Notes: a model not told the origin generated them from the letters alone. DNA of 64,000 nt from Bifidobacterium hapali (GCF_002259755.1 NZ_MWWY01000028.1:1-64000), one strand, 5' to 3'. Positions 45,817 to 56,065 are shown, numbered from the stretch's first letter. Program-made: numbers and translations.

Positions 45817-47286
45817 TCACTGTTCAGCTAACGTGCCCACTTCACCGCTTGCGTGACTGCCAGCAGCCAGTTGGGAGAATAACTTAGTATTTGCCGCATC
45901 ATCGAGCAATACTGACGAGCCAACCCCATCGACGTAGTAATCAGGATTCGACCAATACAAGCTACCGGTCACACCACCATCTCCAGTAGCATCACGGAAC
46001 GCGAACGCCATCGACGCTAACGTCATGGGATTCGTATCCTCATCCACTGTGACGGCAGACAGTGACGCATCTGCCAGTTTGGCAACTTTTGCAGGATTAA
46101 GCAAAGTGGATGAGCTTAAAGCTTTTTTCATTACCGCTGCAATAACTTGGCGTTGACGTGCCGCACGGCCAAAATCGCCTTGGGCATCCGAATAACGCAT
46201 ACGAGAGAATGCTAACGCGGTTGTACCGTCTGCATCGTGACATCCAGCTGTCCACTTCAACCCTGAATACAGATCATCAACAGTCTGGTCGTAGCATAGA
46301 TTCACGCCGCCGATCACATCAACCATATTCTTCAATCCGCCGAACTGGATTTCAGCCACGTGATCAATCTTCTGACCGGTAATCTGCTCGATTTGGCCGA
46401 CCAATGCTTGATTGCCATACACTTGAGCAACCGAATTAATCTTCATATACTGCCCATCCACGGTCACTAAAGAGTCACGTGGAATAGAAATCAGCGAACT
46501 CGGACCGTTCTTTGGCTTGGTGAGCACAAGAAGCGTATCAGTACGGAATCCCGTAACTGTCGGATCGTCAGCTCCAGCAACACCTTCCGTATTGTCTCGT
46601 TTATCAGAACCGACAAGCAACCACGATGATGCTCCCGACGAATCTGCCATATTGGTGAGCCACGAAGCGCGTCCAATCTTGCCATTTGCCCAATTCCATG
46701 CGCCAAACACACCAAATATGAGAAGCGCAACAAGAATAGCAAGCGTTACCAGCACCACATGACGCACACGACCGGGGCGAGGGGAGCGTGCGACGGCTGT
46801 CGACGCTGACGACTGAAAATGCGCGCCTGATTTCGCGGGTTCGATGCGAGAAGCCGTGGCGAATCTAGCATTGCTCGGTGTGGTCATCGCAGGACGAGCA
46901 TGATAAGCGGCTGGAGTAGGGGCTGTGGACTGTGTTGAGCCAGAGGAACGACGAGGTTGACGAGATTGTGGCTCGTAACTGCGAGGCGCATATGAACGCG
47001 GCGTACCTGATGCTGGCACGTGTGGTGTTTGCGGTGCTGATGCAGCTGTAGAGACGGAAGATGATTGATGTGCTGCATCATTAACGGAACGTACTCGCGG
47101 TGCAGCCGGTGAAAATGACGGCGGAACCGTAACCGAATCAGATGGTACTGATTGACGGGCTTGAGGCTGCGCTTGACTGGAGCGCGCATCAGACGTGGAC
47201 GATTGAGTAGAACCACGACGTCGACCGCTGGACGGGGAGAAGCTGGGCGGTGTCGCCTGATTCATACCTCCGTTACCGTCAATCAT
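45817..47286 (-). CDS. LytR-CpsA-Psr (LCP) family cell-envelope ligase
   Basis: A 489-residue membrane enzyme expected to attach polysaccharides or other polyprenyl-linked glycans to peptidoglycan outside the cell. A long disordered Ser/Pro/Arg-rich cytoplasmic N-terminus (about 185 residues) precedes one membrane helix (HVVLVTLAILVALLIFGVFG). The LCP domain follows, with RTDTLLVLT, ISIPRDSLV, AFSRMRYSDAQGDFGRAARQ (phosphate-binding arginines). The start at 47286 follows GGGAGGG; an upstream frame extension is Cys-rich and unlikely. It lies beside whiB and a giant glycosyltransferase. Confidence 0.88.
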   Translation of the reverse strand: MIDGNGGMNQATPPSFSPSSGRRRGSTQSSTSDARSSQAQPQARQSVPSDSVTVPPSFSPAAPRVRSVNDAAHQSSSVSTAASAPQTPHVPASGTPRSYAPRSYEPQSRQPRRSSGSTQSTAPTPAAYHARPAMTTPSNARFATASRIEPAKSGAHFQSSASTAVARSPRPGRVRHVVLVTLAILVALLIFGVFGAWNWANGKIGRASWLTNMADSSGASSWLLVGSDKRDNTEGVAGADDPTVTGFRTDTLLVLTKPKNGPSSLISIPRDSLVTVDGQYMKINSVAQVYGNQALVGQIEQITGQKIDHVAEIQFGGLKNMVDVIGGVNLCYDQTVDDLYSGLKWTAGCHDADGTTALAFSRMRYSDAQGDFGRAARQRQVIAAVMKKALSSSTLLNPAKVAKLADASLSAVTVDEDTNPMTLASMAFAFRDATGDGGVTGSLYWSNPDYYVDGVGSSVLLDDAANTKLFSQLAAGSHASGEVGTLAEQ

Positions 47287-47578
47287 GGTGTCGTTGCCCT
47301 CCCTATAAGACTGTTCGTGTGTCCGTTTGCGCTCGAATTTCCTCATGACACTGTGACACATGTGTGTGTTGCACTTGCCGCACGTTGCGAATCCTACGCA
47401 GGAACAGCACAATGCACTATTCCAGCATAGGTTCATGCCTGCGTATTATCACATTTTAACCGCGGTTATGGTAATGACACGGTACAAGACTTGACAAAAC
47501 GCAAGTCACATGTGTGTAATTTAACGGTTGGTCGTTGAACATTCGATCATACAAGTTCATCAGATAAGGAGGAGACGA

Positions 47579-47887
47579 ATGTGGGGTGTCGTCGGTGATT
47601 CCTCCGAACAACCAACTCATGCAATGAGTGAACTATGGGGACTGTTCCATCCCGACGGTGACGTGTCTTGGCAGCACAAAGCACTCTGTTCCCAAACTGA
47701 TCCTGAAGCATTTTTCCCCGAAAAAGGTGGCTCCACACGGGATGCCAAACGGGTTTGTGCGCAGTGCACCGTACGCGAGCAATGTTTGCAATGGGCTATT
47801 GAGCATGATGAACGATTCGGTATCTGGGGTGGCATGAGCGAACGTGAACGTCGTCGGTACAAGAAGGAGCACAGGGAGCAGGCGTGA
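47579..47887 (+). CDS. WhiB-family regulator, WhiB2-like
   Basis: A 102-residue WhiB protein with cysteines in KALCSQTD, RVCAQC and EQCLQWA and the turn FGIWGGMSERERR. It resembles WhiB2/WhmD, which controls septation in actinobacteria, and its position beside a membrane glycosyltransferase, a DUF5719 gene and an Rv3259-like gene is like that of whiB2 in mycobacteria. The start follows AAGGAGGAG. The stop codon overlaps the GTG start of the glycosyltransferase gene, so the regulator and enzyme are co-translated. Confidence 0.9.
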   Translation: MWGVVGDSSEQPTHAMSELWGLFHPDGDVSWQHKALCSQTDPEAFFPEKGGSTRDAKRVCAQCTVREQCLQWAIEHDERFGIWGGMSERERRRYKKEHREQA

Positions 47888-50800
47888 CGTCATTTGACGC
47901 ATCCATGCGTACACTGGAAACCATGAATTCCACAGGCAACAGCGACATTGAACAGGTACTTGCCGCCCTGCTGACAAACCGAGCTCAGTCGAGCAGCCAG
48001 CATATCGACCCCACGGTCGCAGCCGTGATTACGGCAGAGCATGATCTTCGTTTTCTACCAGACACGATACGTGCTGTGCTATCCCAGCGTGTACTTCCCG
48101 GCATAATCGTCGTCGTTGACTGCTCTGGAAGCAAAAGCCAGCCAGTATTTACCCATGTTGCCATCACGCCGTCAGCCGACTCACACACAACTTCTTCCCA
48201 ACCACACAATATTGAAATCCGTGTGATACCAATTCAGGGAGCAACCTCGTTCAGCAATGCCGTATGCACCGGCATGTCCCGAGCCGCACTCCCCGCTACT
48301 ATCAGCGCATGGTGGATGCTTCATGATGACTCACGACCCGCTGACGACACCTGTCTGGCACGGCTACTCGATGCATGGCGTAACAATCCCGCAGCATCCC
48401 TCCTCGGCTGTAAACAACTCGACTGGCAAGCCAACAATCTGCATAACGTCGGCATGTACGCTGGACATCACCGATTGGAATCACTCGTCGTTGACGGCGA
48501 AGAAGACCAAGAACAATACGATACGAGACAAGACGTTTTCGCTGTCTCACTCGCCGGCGCGCTACTGCCCGTCGAAACATTACACACAATGGACGGTATC
48601 AACCGCTGGTTCACCACCTACGGCGAATCCGCTGATTTCTGCCGCCGCATTTGCCTTGACGGCGGCCGAGTCGTTGTCGTACCTGAAGCACGCATCGCCC
48701 ACCGACGCGCACGCTATGAGGGTATCCGCACCCGCAACGGCGAACCTGTAGACGAACAAGAGCCACTGCACTCTGCAATGGCCGTTATGAGCGCCGCACA
48801 ACGATACCTCTACACGGACATCCCCACACTGCTATGGCCACTACTGTGGCTATGGCGTCTACTCACATCCATCGGCAAAGCACTCGAACAGCTCTTCGCC
48901 AAACGCCCATACAAAGCAGGATGTGAACTGGGCCTACCTTGGCGCGCTCTCATTGCAATTCCAAGTGCCATCAAGGCACGCCGACTCGTCGTGGCACACA
49001 GCAACGTGCCAATGAGTCGCTTATCCGCGCTGAGCGTAAGCCGCCAGCAAAAAGCCCAATGGAAAGACCGCGCACAAGCACTCGAAGATCAACAGCACAC
49101 CATACTGCTCAACCCACTTGCACGCGCACACCTACGCCGTCGCCGTATCCGCCGCTGGGGGCTTGCACTCAGTGCCGCACTTATTGCATTCCTCGCCATC
49201 GCTATCAGCTATCGCACTACACTCACCGCAGCTTTCAGCGACAGTGCATCAATCTACTCAGCTCAACTGCTCCCCACATCAGCAACCTTCCACCAACTCG
49301 CCCAAGCCGCCACCACCCCGTGGATATTCGGCGCTGGCACCGGCATCCCCGCACCCCCAACCCCTTGGCTCCTCGTCTGGCTCGTTACCTCACTCTTCAC
49401 CCTCGGCCAACCAGCTGCAGCCCTCGCGCTCATCTTCTTTGCCGCAGCACCACTCGCAACACTCTCATTCTGGGCGCTCGCTGGTGTATTTACCCGTTCT
49501 GATGGTGTACGTGTTACCGCATCGCTACTGTGGGTTGGACTTGGCATGGCTACTGGTTTGTTTGCTACGGCAAATCTACCCATGCTCACAGTGCTTATGT
49601 TCATGCCAGCTGCATTTGCATTCGCATTTCGCGCTGTAGCGATGTATCGCACTGAAGATCAACTCCACCCGCATCGCTCGATTCAATCTGCAGCTCTTGC
49701 TTCACTGTGCTTTATCCCTGTGGTGGCCGCAGAACCTCAGTTACTGTTGCCGCTGATTGCTACATTCCTGATCTTCTTGCTCTTTGTTCGTCGTCATCGC
49801 GTGATGTTGCTGCTCATACCTGTGCCATCTGCGTTCGTGATCGCGCCGACATTGGTGAATGCTGTTAAATATGGGTCTGAAGGTATCTGGCGGCAGATTT
49901 TCGGTGACATTATGATCCCGTCCAGTAGCGTGGATGGACGTCCTGCTGCTGCTCACTTGCTTGGTGTAATCGGTCGCGCGCTGAGTCTTGATAACGATGA
50001 CGCATGGACCATGCGACTGTCCGGTAACTGGCCAGCACTGGCGTTACTAGTGGTACTTGCGCTGATAGTGGTACTTGCACTTGTCTCGCTGTGTCTTCCG
50101 TTTGCATTGCGTGCATCACGCTTGATGTGGGTGACTAGTTTGGCAGGTGGACTTCTCGCGTTGTGCTGTGCTCGTATTGCGATTGCAGCTGATGCAGATG
50201 GCGACGTGGCTGCTTCGGTGCTTCCTGGATTCATGATGATGATACTGGGATTATTGTCTTGCGTGTGTTTGGTGGCTGGTGCTGCGGTGAAACGGTTTAC
50301 GCTACTGCGTCAGTCTGCTGATCGCATTGACTCTGCTCATGATACGGCTGCCGGACTTCGTGCTGAACGAGTGGCTGCAAGAGTAGCTGCCCGCACTGCA
50401 ATGGCACGCACTGGTCGTGTAATGCTCGTAGCTATCTTGACATTATCGGTGAGCGTATGTGGCTGGTATGCATGGTCTGCATCAGCACGTCGTAGCGTAA
50501 ACGTTTCCAATACGGGACTACCAATGGTTGCCACGGACTATTTAGCTCAAGGATCTGATCATCGTGTGCTTGCGTTGCATGCGTCGTCAGACGACACGGT
50601 CGCGTTTACGGTCTTACGTAGTGGACGTGGTGATCTTATTGACAGTTCACCGGTGCGACGTTTGCGGCTTGCGTTAGATACCAACTCTTCATCTGACACG
50701 TCAACACATTCGGATGTGGATGCTACAGATGCTACGGATACTACCGATGCGATACTGTCGCGTTCGGCGGCGCGCCTGCTCGCTGGAGCTGATGCACAAT

Positions 50801-51132
50801 CCATTATCGATATCAGTCAGCTCGGTTTTGGCGGCATATTCGTCAGTGTCGCTCCATCTGATAATGACAACAGTGCCGCTCAACGGTTGATCAGTAACGT
50901 TACCGCATCCGAAGGTACGCAAACTGTAGTGTCTGCCGCAAACGGCACATACTATCGTCTGACTATCAGCAGTGCTGACAGCCAAAATATTGACACTTCA
51001 TGGCAGGAACGTACCCAATCAAGCCAATGGCGTTACGCGTGGCTCATCTGTGCAGGCATCATTGTCGCACTATACTGCCTTGTCGCATTGCCTCATGGCA
51101 CTACCCGGTATTCGCAAGGAGAGGAATCATGA
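47884..51132 (+). CDS. Large membrane glycosyltransferase, GT2 family
   Basis: A 1082-residue envelope glycosyltransferase. Residues about 20-300 form a GT-A domain: AVITAEHDLRFLPDTIRAVLSQ, the metal-binding DD in WWMLHDDSRPADD, and a GESADFCRR acceptor motif. After it come roughly a dozen membrane helices between residues 320 and 860 and an extracytoplasmic C-terminal domain rich in Ser/Thr/Asp. The domain order is known in actinobacterial polysaccharide enzymes. The product could be a wall or exported polysaccharide ligated by the neighbouring LCP protein; that is inference. It overlaps whiB upstream and the DUF5719 gene downstream by four bases each, so the three form an operon. Confidence 0.88.
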   Translation: MTSFDASMRTLETMNSTGNSDIEQVLAALLTNRAQSSSQHIDPTVAAVITAEHDLRFLPDTIRAVLSQRVLPGIIVVVDCSGSKSQPVFTHVAITPSADSHTTSSQPHNIEIRVIPIQGATSFSNAVCTGMSRAALPATISAWWMLHDDSRPADDTCLARLLDAWRNNPAASLLGCKQLDWQANNLHNVGMYAGHHRLESLVVDGEEDQEQYDTRQDVFAVSLAGALLPVETLHTMDGINRWFTTYGESADFCRRICLDGGRVVVVPEARIAHRRARYEGIRTRNGEPVDEQEPLHSAMAVMSAAQRYLYTDIPTLLWPLLWLWRLLTSIGKALEQLFAKRPYKAGCELGLPWRALIAIPSAIKARRLVVAHSNVPMSRLSALSVSRQQKAQWKDRAQALEDQQHTILLNPLARAHLRRRRIRRWGLALSAALIAFLAIAISYRTTLTAAFSDSASIYSAQLLPTSATFHQLAQAATTPWIFGAGTGIPAPPTPWLLVWLVTSLFTLGQPAAALALIFFAAAPLATLSFWALAGVFTRSDGVRVTASLLWVGLGMATGLFATANLPMLTVLMFMPAAFAFAFRAVAMYRTEDQLHPHRSIQSAALASLCFIPVVAAEPQLLLPLIATFLIFLLFVRRHRVMLLLIPVPSAFVIAPTLVNAVKYGSEGIWRQIFGDIMIPSSSVDGRPAAAHLLGVIGRALSLDNDDAWTMRLSGNWPALALLVVLALIVVLALVSLCLPFALRASRLMWVTSLAGGLLALCCARIAIAADADGDVAASVLPGFMMMILGLLSCVCLVAGAAVKRFTLLRQSADRIDSAHDTAAGLRAERVAARVAARTAMARTGRVMLVAILTLSVSVCGWYAWSASARRSVNVSNTGLPMVATDYLAQGSDHRVLALHASSDDTVAFTVLRSGRGDLIDSSPVRRLRLALDTNSSSDTSTHSDVDATDATDTTDAILSRSAARLLAGADAQSIIDISQLGFGGIFVSVAPSDNDNSAAQRLISNVTASEGTQTVVSAANGTYYRLTISSADSQNIDTSWQERTQSSQWRYAWLICAGIIVALYCLVALPHGTTRYSQGEES

Positions 51133-52655
51133 GCGATCCAACACCGCGTCATCGTGCCACGCGCACCGGGTTCACGGTGAGCGCTGCGATCATCAGTTCA
51201 GCGCTTATTCTTGCCTCGCTTGGCGGCATGGCTATCATCACACCATTGCCATCGATGCTCGACAAAGTGGCAGCGAACGGCTCAGCCTCTTCGCAAACGG
51301 TAAGTCAGTTACAGCTCGTTTCATACTGTCCAGCACGCATGAGCTTGGCTGACAGTGGTTCATTCGGTGATAGTGAATTCCAGCCGAGCGCTGGCAATAT
51401 CGCGTCTGCTGCGCGGTATGCTGCGTTTGGTTCAATCTATCAGTCGTCAATCGGTACGCTGGCGCACAGTGGCGATCTATTGCCGGCACCGCAAGATGAC
51501 ACCAGTATCATCACATCATCCGGTGATGTAGACAAGACGGCTACGCTCATGCAAACGCATTTGTTGGAATCTGCTTCAGGCACCGGAACAGTTGCATCAA
51601 GCGCATCATGGGCGACCGATGGTGATCTCAAAGGTGTCGCCGCCTCTTCGTGCACCTCTACAGCGCTTGAACATGAATTTCTCCTACCTGCTACTACAAC
51701 AGGCACTACGCAGCAACTCGTTATTGCCAACCCTTCTAATAAGTCCACCACAGTTCAGCTTCAGGTATGGGGTACCTCCCATCAAGGAGCTCTGACATTA
51801 TCAACTGGAGAAAGTGTTTCTGTTAAGGCATCCGGGGAGAGCGTGCTCGATTTGTCTGCTGCTGCGAGTGATCAAAACGGCTTGTACGTGAAAGTATCTA
51901 GTGAACAGGCTCCCGTTGCCGCATCAGTGCGAGTAGTGACTATGGACGGTCTTGTCTCGCACGGCACAGAATATGCCACACCAGTGAGCCCAAAGGCCAA
52001 TGTTTCCGTGATGCCGGGCGTGCAACAAGGTGATCGAGTAAACGTCATCGCATACAGCGACCAAGGCGGTAACACCACGTTCTCTTGGATTACTGAACAA
52101 GGAGAACGTCGAGCCGATACCAAACCACTTGACGCTGGCAAAGTCACGATTGTTGATCTAGGAGAAGCTCCTGAAGGGGCGCTCGCTTTGCGTGCCGTAT
52201 CGGATACGCCATCTTCGATGACCATGCAATTGACGCGCAGCGGTAAAGACGGGCAAGAGGATTTCGCCTTAGTGAATGCTGGTGTGACTCATACGGTATC
52301 AGCTGTTGCGGTGCCGGGCGATCTTAACGCGTCACTCACGTTGGTGAACAGTGGCAACGACGAGGCTACTGGCACGATTACGGCGTACGATAGCAATGGT
52401 GCGCCGGTTGGCAAGCACGACGTGACATTAGGAGCTTACGCAGCTACTAGTATGGATGCGTCTTCCATCAACGCAAAAGCTACTATCTTGCGACTAGACG
52501 TACACGATAACGGTCAGATCGTATGGGGTGCGCGGGTAAGCGATACGGCTGTTCATGACGCTGATCTTGCCGGTCTTGCATGGTTGCCATCCAGCACCCT
52601 CGACGCAAGCACTACGCAAATCAAAGTCGAACAGGATCCAACCATCGTTCGCTAG
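51129..52655 (+). CDS. DUF5719 family exported protein
   Basis: A 508-residue protein with an N-terminal membrane anchor (residues about 18-42) and a long extracytoplasmic part of repeated beta-rich units (for instance QQLVIANPSNKSTTVQLQVW and later ASLTLVNSGNDEATGTITAYD). It is of the DUF5719 type found after large GT2 genes in actinobacteria. Function is unknown; the context suggests a helper of the glycosyltransferase or a surface scaffold. Translation is coupled to the upstream gene through an ATGA overlap, with AAGGAGAGG before it. Confidence 0.83.
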   Translation: MSDPTPRHRATRTGFTVSAAIISSALILASLGGMAIITPLPSMLDKVAANGSASSQTVSQLQLVSYCPARMSLADSGSFGDSEFQPSAGNIASAARYAAFGSIYQSSIGTLAHSGDLLPAPQDDTSIITSSGDVDKTATLMQTHLLESASGTGTVASSASWATDGDLKGVAASSCTSTALEHEFLLPATTTGTTQQLVIANPSNKSTTVQLQVWGTSHQGALTLSTGESVSVKASGESVLDLSAAASDQNGLYVKVSSEQAPVAASVRVVTMDGLVSHGTEYATPVSPKANVSVMPGVQQGDRVNVIAYSDQGGNTTFSWITEQGERRADTKPLDAGKVTIVDLGEAPEGALALRAVSDTPSSMTMQLTRSGKDGQEDFALVNAGVTHTVSAVAVPGDLNASLTLVNSGNDEATGTITAYDSNGAPVGKHDVTLGAYAATSMDASSINAKATILRLDVHDNGQIVWGARVSDTAVHDADLAGLAWLPSSTLDASTTQIKVEQDPTIVR

Positions 52656-52665
52656 TTCACACCAA

Positions 52666-53127
52666 TCACAGTCCCCAATCAGGATCGATCTCTTCGGGGC
52701 GGCGACCATACAGATCAGCTAGCCGTTCTACCAGCTCGTCGCGGATAATCAGCTGCATATCCATGCGGCTTGTCGCCAACGTTTGAATCGGCATACGATA
52801 CAGCACAATACGCGCTGGAACACCATGCGCTGACGGAAAATACTGTGAATTAAGATCAGGTTCCGTTTCCCACGGTGCCGGCTGCGATGGTGGTACATCT
52901 TCAACCGCGAACTGTACTGGTCTTACGAGTTGCGGCCACGCGTCATTGAGCCGACGAATCTGAGCCGCCATCATGTCATCAAACATGCCACTGCGCGTAC
53001 GGTAGCGTGGTAGGCGAGTGCCAAACATAGGCGTGCGAGTACCCCGTCCGTGACGGTTACGATACACGCGAGCATTCCAAGGAGCTTCAATCATGCTTTC
53101 CACCATAGGCCAAGGCGACGGCATCAT
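52666..53127 (-). CDS. Rv3259-like zincin-fold protein without HExxH
   Basis: A 153-residue basic protein. The segment GVPARIVLYRMPIQTLATSRMDMQLIIRDELVERLADLYG resembles the actinobacterial metallopeptidase-like family that includes mycobacterial Rv3259. True zincins have HExxH at the DELVERL position; here it is absent, as I recall for Rv3259 also, so catalysis by zinc is doubtful. The gene sits opposite to the DUF5719 gene, ending 10 bases from it. ATGATG starts it; a TATCGT hexamer lies eight bases before the second ATG (53124), which may be the leaderless start. Confidence 0.7.
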   Translation of the reverse strand: MMPSPWPMVESMIEAPWNARVYRNRHGRGTRTPMFGTRLPRYRTRSGMFDDMMAAQIRRLNDAWPQLVRPVQFAVEDVPPSQPAPWETEPDLNSQYFPSAHGVPARIVLYRMPIQTLATSRMDMQLIIRDELVERLADLYGRRPEEIDPDWGL

Positions 53128-53197
53128 GCGTTACGATACTGTCATCGGGGTAATGCATGAGTAGTGTAAGTGGTAATGATATGGAAAGGCGGCACGC

Positions 53198-54052
53198 ATG
53201 ACGGTGGTGCATTCGTGGAATGATATCGACTATATTGCACTCGCGGCACGTATGCGAGTTATCGCCTTTGACCTTGACAATACGCTTGCCTCATCCAAAC
53301 AACCCATGATTCCGGCAATGATTGACCGATTCGCAGCGCTCACACACTGCCTACCAGTAGCTGTCGTCACCGGTGGACGGTATGAACTCGTAGTCAGCCA
53401 AATACTCGAAGTCGTACATGATCGTGCTAACTTGACTCAGTTACACCTCATGCCGACCGGCGGCACACGATACTACAGGTGGAACAAGCCTGAACATGAG
53501 ACGACAGGATCATGGACCTGCGTATACACACATGATTTAAGCGAGGTAGACCGCCGATCAGCACGCACCTCACTCGAACGACGAGCACGAGAACTTGGAC
53601 TATGGGAAACAACCGTCTGGGGAGCCCGATTCGAGGATCGAGGCAGCCAACTCACCTTCTCCGCCCTTGGACAGAACGCGCCCGAATCCGCAAAACGAGC
53701 ATGGGACCCCGGCGATATCAAGAAACAGCGTCTCGTCAATGCTGTCGCAGGCGATTTACCTCATCTCAAAGTACGTTCGGGAGGATACACCAGTATCGAC
53801 GTATCACTACCAGGCATGGATAAGTCATTCGCAGTACACGAACTGAGTAAAATCCTCAACACCCCAGTCGACAGCATCGTCTTCGTAGGCGATCGCATGA
53901 CCCCCGGCGGCAACGACTACCCAGCAGCCATCGCCGGAGCATGGGCGATCAGCGTATCCAGCCCAGCCGACACACTACTCATGCTCGACCAACTCTTACC
54001 AGCACTTCACGCATTGCAGGATGAGCTGTCGACGAAGCCGACTAATGGGTAG
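53198..54052 (+). CDS. HAD-IIB family hydrolase, phosphomannomutase-like
   Basis: A 284-residue HAD protein. Motif I is FDLDNTLASSK, motif II is in VAVVTGGR, the lysine region is WDKS-like GMDKSFAVHELSKIL, and motif IV is IVFVGDRMTPGGNDYPAAIAG. The closing part (GGYTSIDVSLPGMDKS, then FVGDRMTPGGNDY) is close to eukaryotic-type phosphomannomutases. Mannose-phosphate conversion for envelope glycans would fit the neighbourhood but is not proved. The last ten codons (ELSTKPTNG and stop) come from a copy of a dispersed repeat, so the natural C-terminus has been replaced or extended. Confidence 0.82.
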   Translation: MTVVHSWNDIDYIALAARMRVIAFDLDNTLASSKQPMIPAMIDRFAALTHCLPVAVVTGGRYELVVSQILEVVHDRANLTQLHLMPTGGTRYYRWNKPEHETTGSWTCVYTHDLSEVDRRSARTSLERRARELGLWETTVWGARFEDRGSQLTFSALGQNAPESAKRAWDPGDIKKQRLVNAVAGDLPHLKVRSGGYTSIDVSLPGMDKSFAVHELSKILNTPVDSIVFVGDRMTPGGNDYPAAIAGAWAISVSSPADTLLMLDQLLPALHALQDELSTKPTNG

Positions 54053-54085
54053 TCTGCCAGCATATGCCAAAGTTGGTGTAACCGA
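54023..54085 (+). repeat. Dispersed repeat, copy 2, overlapping a gene end
   Basis: This copy aligns without gaps to the one at 32278-32336 over 59 bases and keeps the GCATATG-CCAAAGTTGGTGTAAC end. Its first 30 bases encode the C-terminus and stop codon of the HAD hydrolase. Confidence 0.6.
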
Positions 54086-54128
54086 GCCAACAATGACTCC
54101 TCAACAATTTCTCCGCTAAGCTATGAAC

Positions 54129-54902
54129 ATGACTGGGATCACAAGCAGCATACGGACAACACTGGCAACGATACGCGACCTGATCATCCCACGCGGCTGC
54201 GCAGGATGCGACACGCCAGACGACATACTATGCCCACACTGCCGCGCCGAATTCAACACCACCATCGCCAGACCAATGCACGGCCTGGCCATGAACACCG
54301 CCTACGCATGCGCTCACTATCGCAACGAAACTCGTCACGCAATCCTGTCATGGAAAGACCACAACGACGAAGAATGCGACACCATATTCGCCACAGCACT
54401 CGCCGATCTCGCTATACGCTGCAAAGCAATAACCAGCACCACGCCGATCACACTCGTACCAGCACCATCCTCACGATCCTCAATGATTCACCGAGGACGA
54501 TGGCACATGCGCCAAGTCGCCAACGCAACAGCCCACTCACTGAACACACGAGGCTACACAGCAACCGTCCAACCAGTCTTACGCACCGCAAATATTGCCG
54601 CCAAATCAGTTGAAGTCACCAACGCCACCCAACGCAACATACGCATCAGCGGCAACATCATCGTCACTAACCCTGCACAATGCAACAATCGCAACATCAT
54701 CATTCTCGACGACATCATCACCACCGGCGCAACCATGCGACAATGCATCGCCGCACTCAACAACGCCGGTGCACACGTGATCACCGCTCTTGCGCTCGCG
54801 TCAGTCGAAAAACCGGTGAGTGAGCCTCACGAAATTGACGAACAGTACGAAAACTCACTCACCTCACGAGAGATTGATTTGCTTCACGATGAAGCAATGT
54901 GA
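54129..54902 (+). CDS. ComF family phosphoribosyltransferase-like protein
   Basis: A 257-residue protein of the ComF group, linked to DNA uptake or nucleotide use. The N-terminal zinc ribbon has CAGCDTPDDILCPHC; the C-terminal type I PRTase fold has the PRPP-binding loop IIILDDIITTGATM. The first ATG is at 54123, but TAAGCT (54117-54122) is six bases before the second ATG, so the leaderless start at 54129 is preferred. The last 19 bases overlap the end of the convergent histidine kinase gene. No other competence gene is in this window. Confidence 0.88.
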   Translation: MTGITSSIRTTLATIRDLIIPRGCAGCDTPDDILCPHCRAEFNTTIARPMHGLAMNTAYACAHYRNETRHAILSWKDHNDEECDTIFATALADLAIRCKAITSTTPITLVPAPSSRSSMIHRGRWHMRQVANATAHSLNTRGYTATVQPVLRTANIAAKSVEVTNATQRNIRISGNIIVTNPAQCNNRNIIILDDIITTGATMRQCIAALNNAGAHVITALALASVEKPVSEPHEIDEQYENSLTSREIDLLHDEAM

Positions 54903-56065
54903 TATCGCGGCAGTCGAATCTCAAAATCAACGCCGCGGTCATCATCTACCACACGAACGGTACCACCATGCAACTGTGCAGCCCAGCGTGCGATAGACAA
55001 GCCTAATCCAGTGCCACCAGATTCAGTGCCCGGCCCAGTTTTCCCCTTCACAAAACGACGGAAGATATCCGTACGCTCCGCTTGGGGAATTTGTGAACCG
55101 AAGTTCACCACATTCGTCACAATCATCCCATGATCGCTATCTTCATGAGCTTCAACCAATACGGTAGTGCCGTCGGGAGAATGCTTGAGCGCGTTAGCAA
55201 TAATGTTGGTAAACAACTGCCGCAGCCGGTCTTGATCGCCTTCCATGCGAATATGTTCATCAACGTTCATGACGATCTCATGAGCATGCCCTGCATCCGC
55301 AATTTCTAGCGGTTCGATCGTTTCGTCAAGAAAGTCATGAACGTTGAATTCATCAATCTTCAGGCTTGCTGCGCCTGCTTCCATACGTGACAGATCGAGC
55401 AGATATGCAATCAGATCGCTAAGCCGGTGTGTTTGATTGAGGATGCTCTCAAGATTGGCGGGGGAGGGTTCAGTGACGCCGTCTGCCATATTCTCGACCA
55501 TAGCCTGCAGCGCAGAAACTGGTGTACGCAGTTCATGACTTACATTGGCGATCATGTCGAGGCGCATTTGATCGGCGTGCTGAAGTTCTTCAGCCATTTC
55601 ATTGAATGCGCGTGCGAGGCGTCCAATTTCGTCGCTACTGTCAGTGGCTAAATGCACGCGTACTGAGTAATCGCCGTCAGCCATAGCATTTGCAGCGTCA
55701 CGCATCTGCCGCAATGGTGCGATAAGACCGCGCGAAAAGAAGTACGTAATGCCCAGTGCCACGACCAACGTTAACGGCATGGCAATCCAGCCGTTCCACC
55801 CAAATTTCAGCAGTAGCCATGCCATGCCGAATGCGATTGCAGTGGCAATGGTGATAATAACGCTGAGCTCAACTTTAAGTGACGACAACATGCCGATAGG
55901 GCGCACAATGCTACCGTGCGCCCTCGAACGGGTGGATGACTTACGTCGTGATGTTGATGCGTTCAGTCGACCACCCGAAAACGATGAAGATAAAGAAGCC
56001 GGCCGTGGCGATTCCGAGGCAGGACTCGTAGGCCGACTCTGAGCAGTGCTCGTATTGCGTTTCAT
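54884..56065 (-). CDS. Sensor histidine kinase with HAMP domain
   Basis: A 393-residue membrane kinase. A disordered basic N-terminus (about 60 residues) precedes two closely spaced helices with only a few residues outside (FGWNG), so it probably senses within the membrane. Next come HAMP (GLIAPLRQMRDAANAMADG), HisKA with the phospho-His in NVSHELRTPVSAL, and HATPase (NIIANALKHS, GGTGLGLSIARW). It overlaps the response regulator gene by four bases. Confidence 0.92.
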   Translation of the reverse strand: MKRNTSTAQSRPTSPASESPRPASLSSSFSGGRLNASTSRRKSSTRSRAHGSIVRPIGMLSSLKVELSVIITIATAIAFGMAWLLLKFGWNGWIAMPLTLVVALGITYFFSRGLIAPLRQMRDAANAMADGDYSVRVHLATDSSDEIGRLARAFNEMAEELQHADQMRLDMIANVSHELRTPVSALQAMVENMADGVTEPSPANLESILNQTHRLSDLIAYLLDLSRMEAGAASLKIDEFNVHDFLDETIEPLEIADAGHAHEIVMNVDEHIRMEGDQDRLRQLFTNIIANALKHSPDGTTVLVEAHEDSDHGMIVTNVVNFGSQIPQAERTDIFRRFVKGKTGPGTESGGTGLGLSIARWAAQLHGGTVRVVDDDRGVDFEIRLPRYHIASS

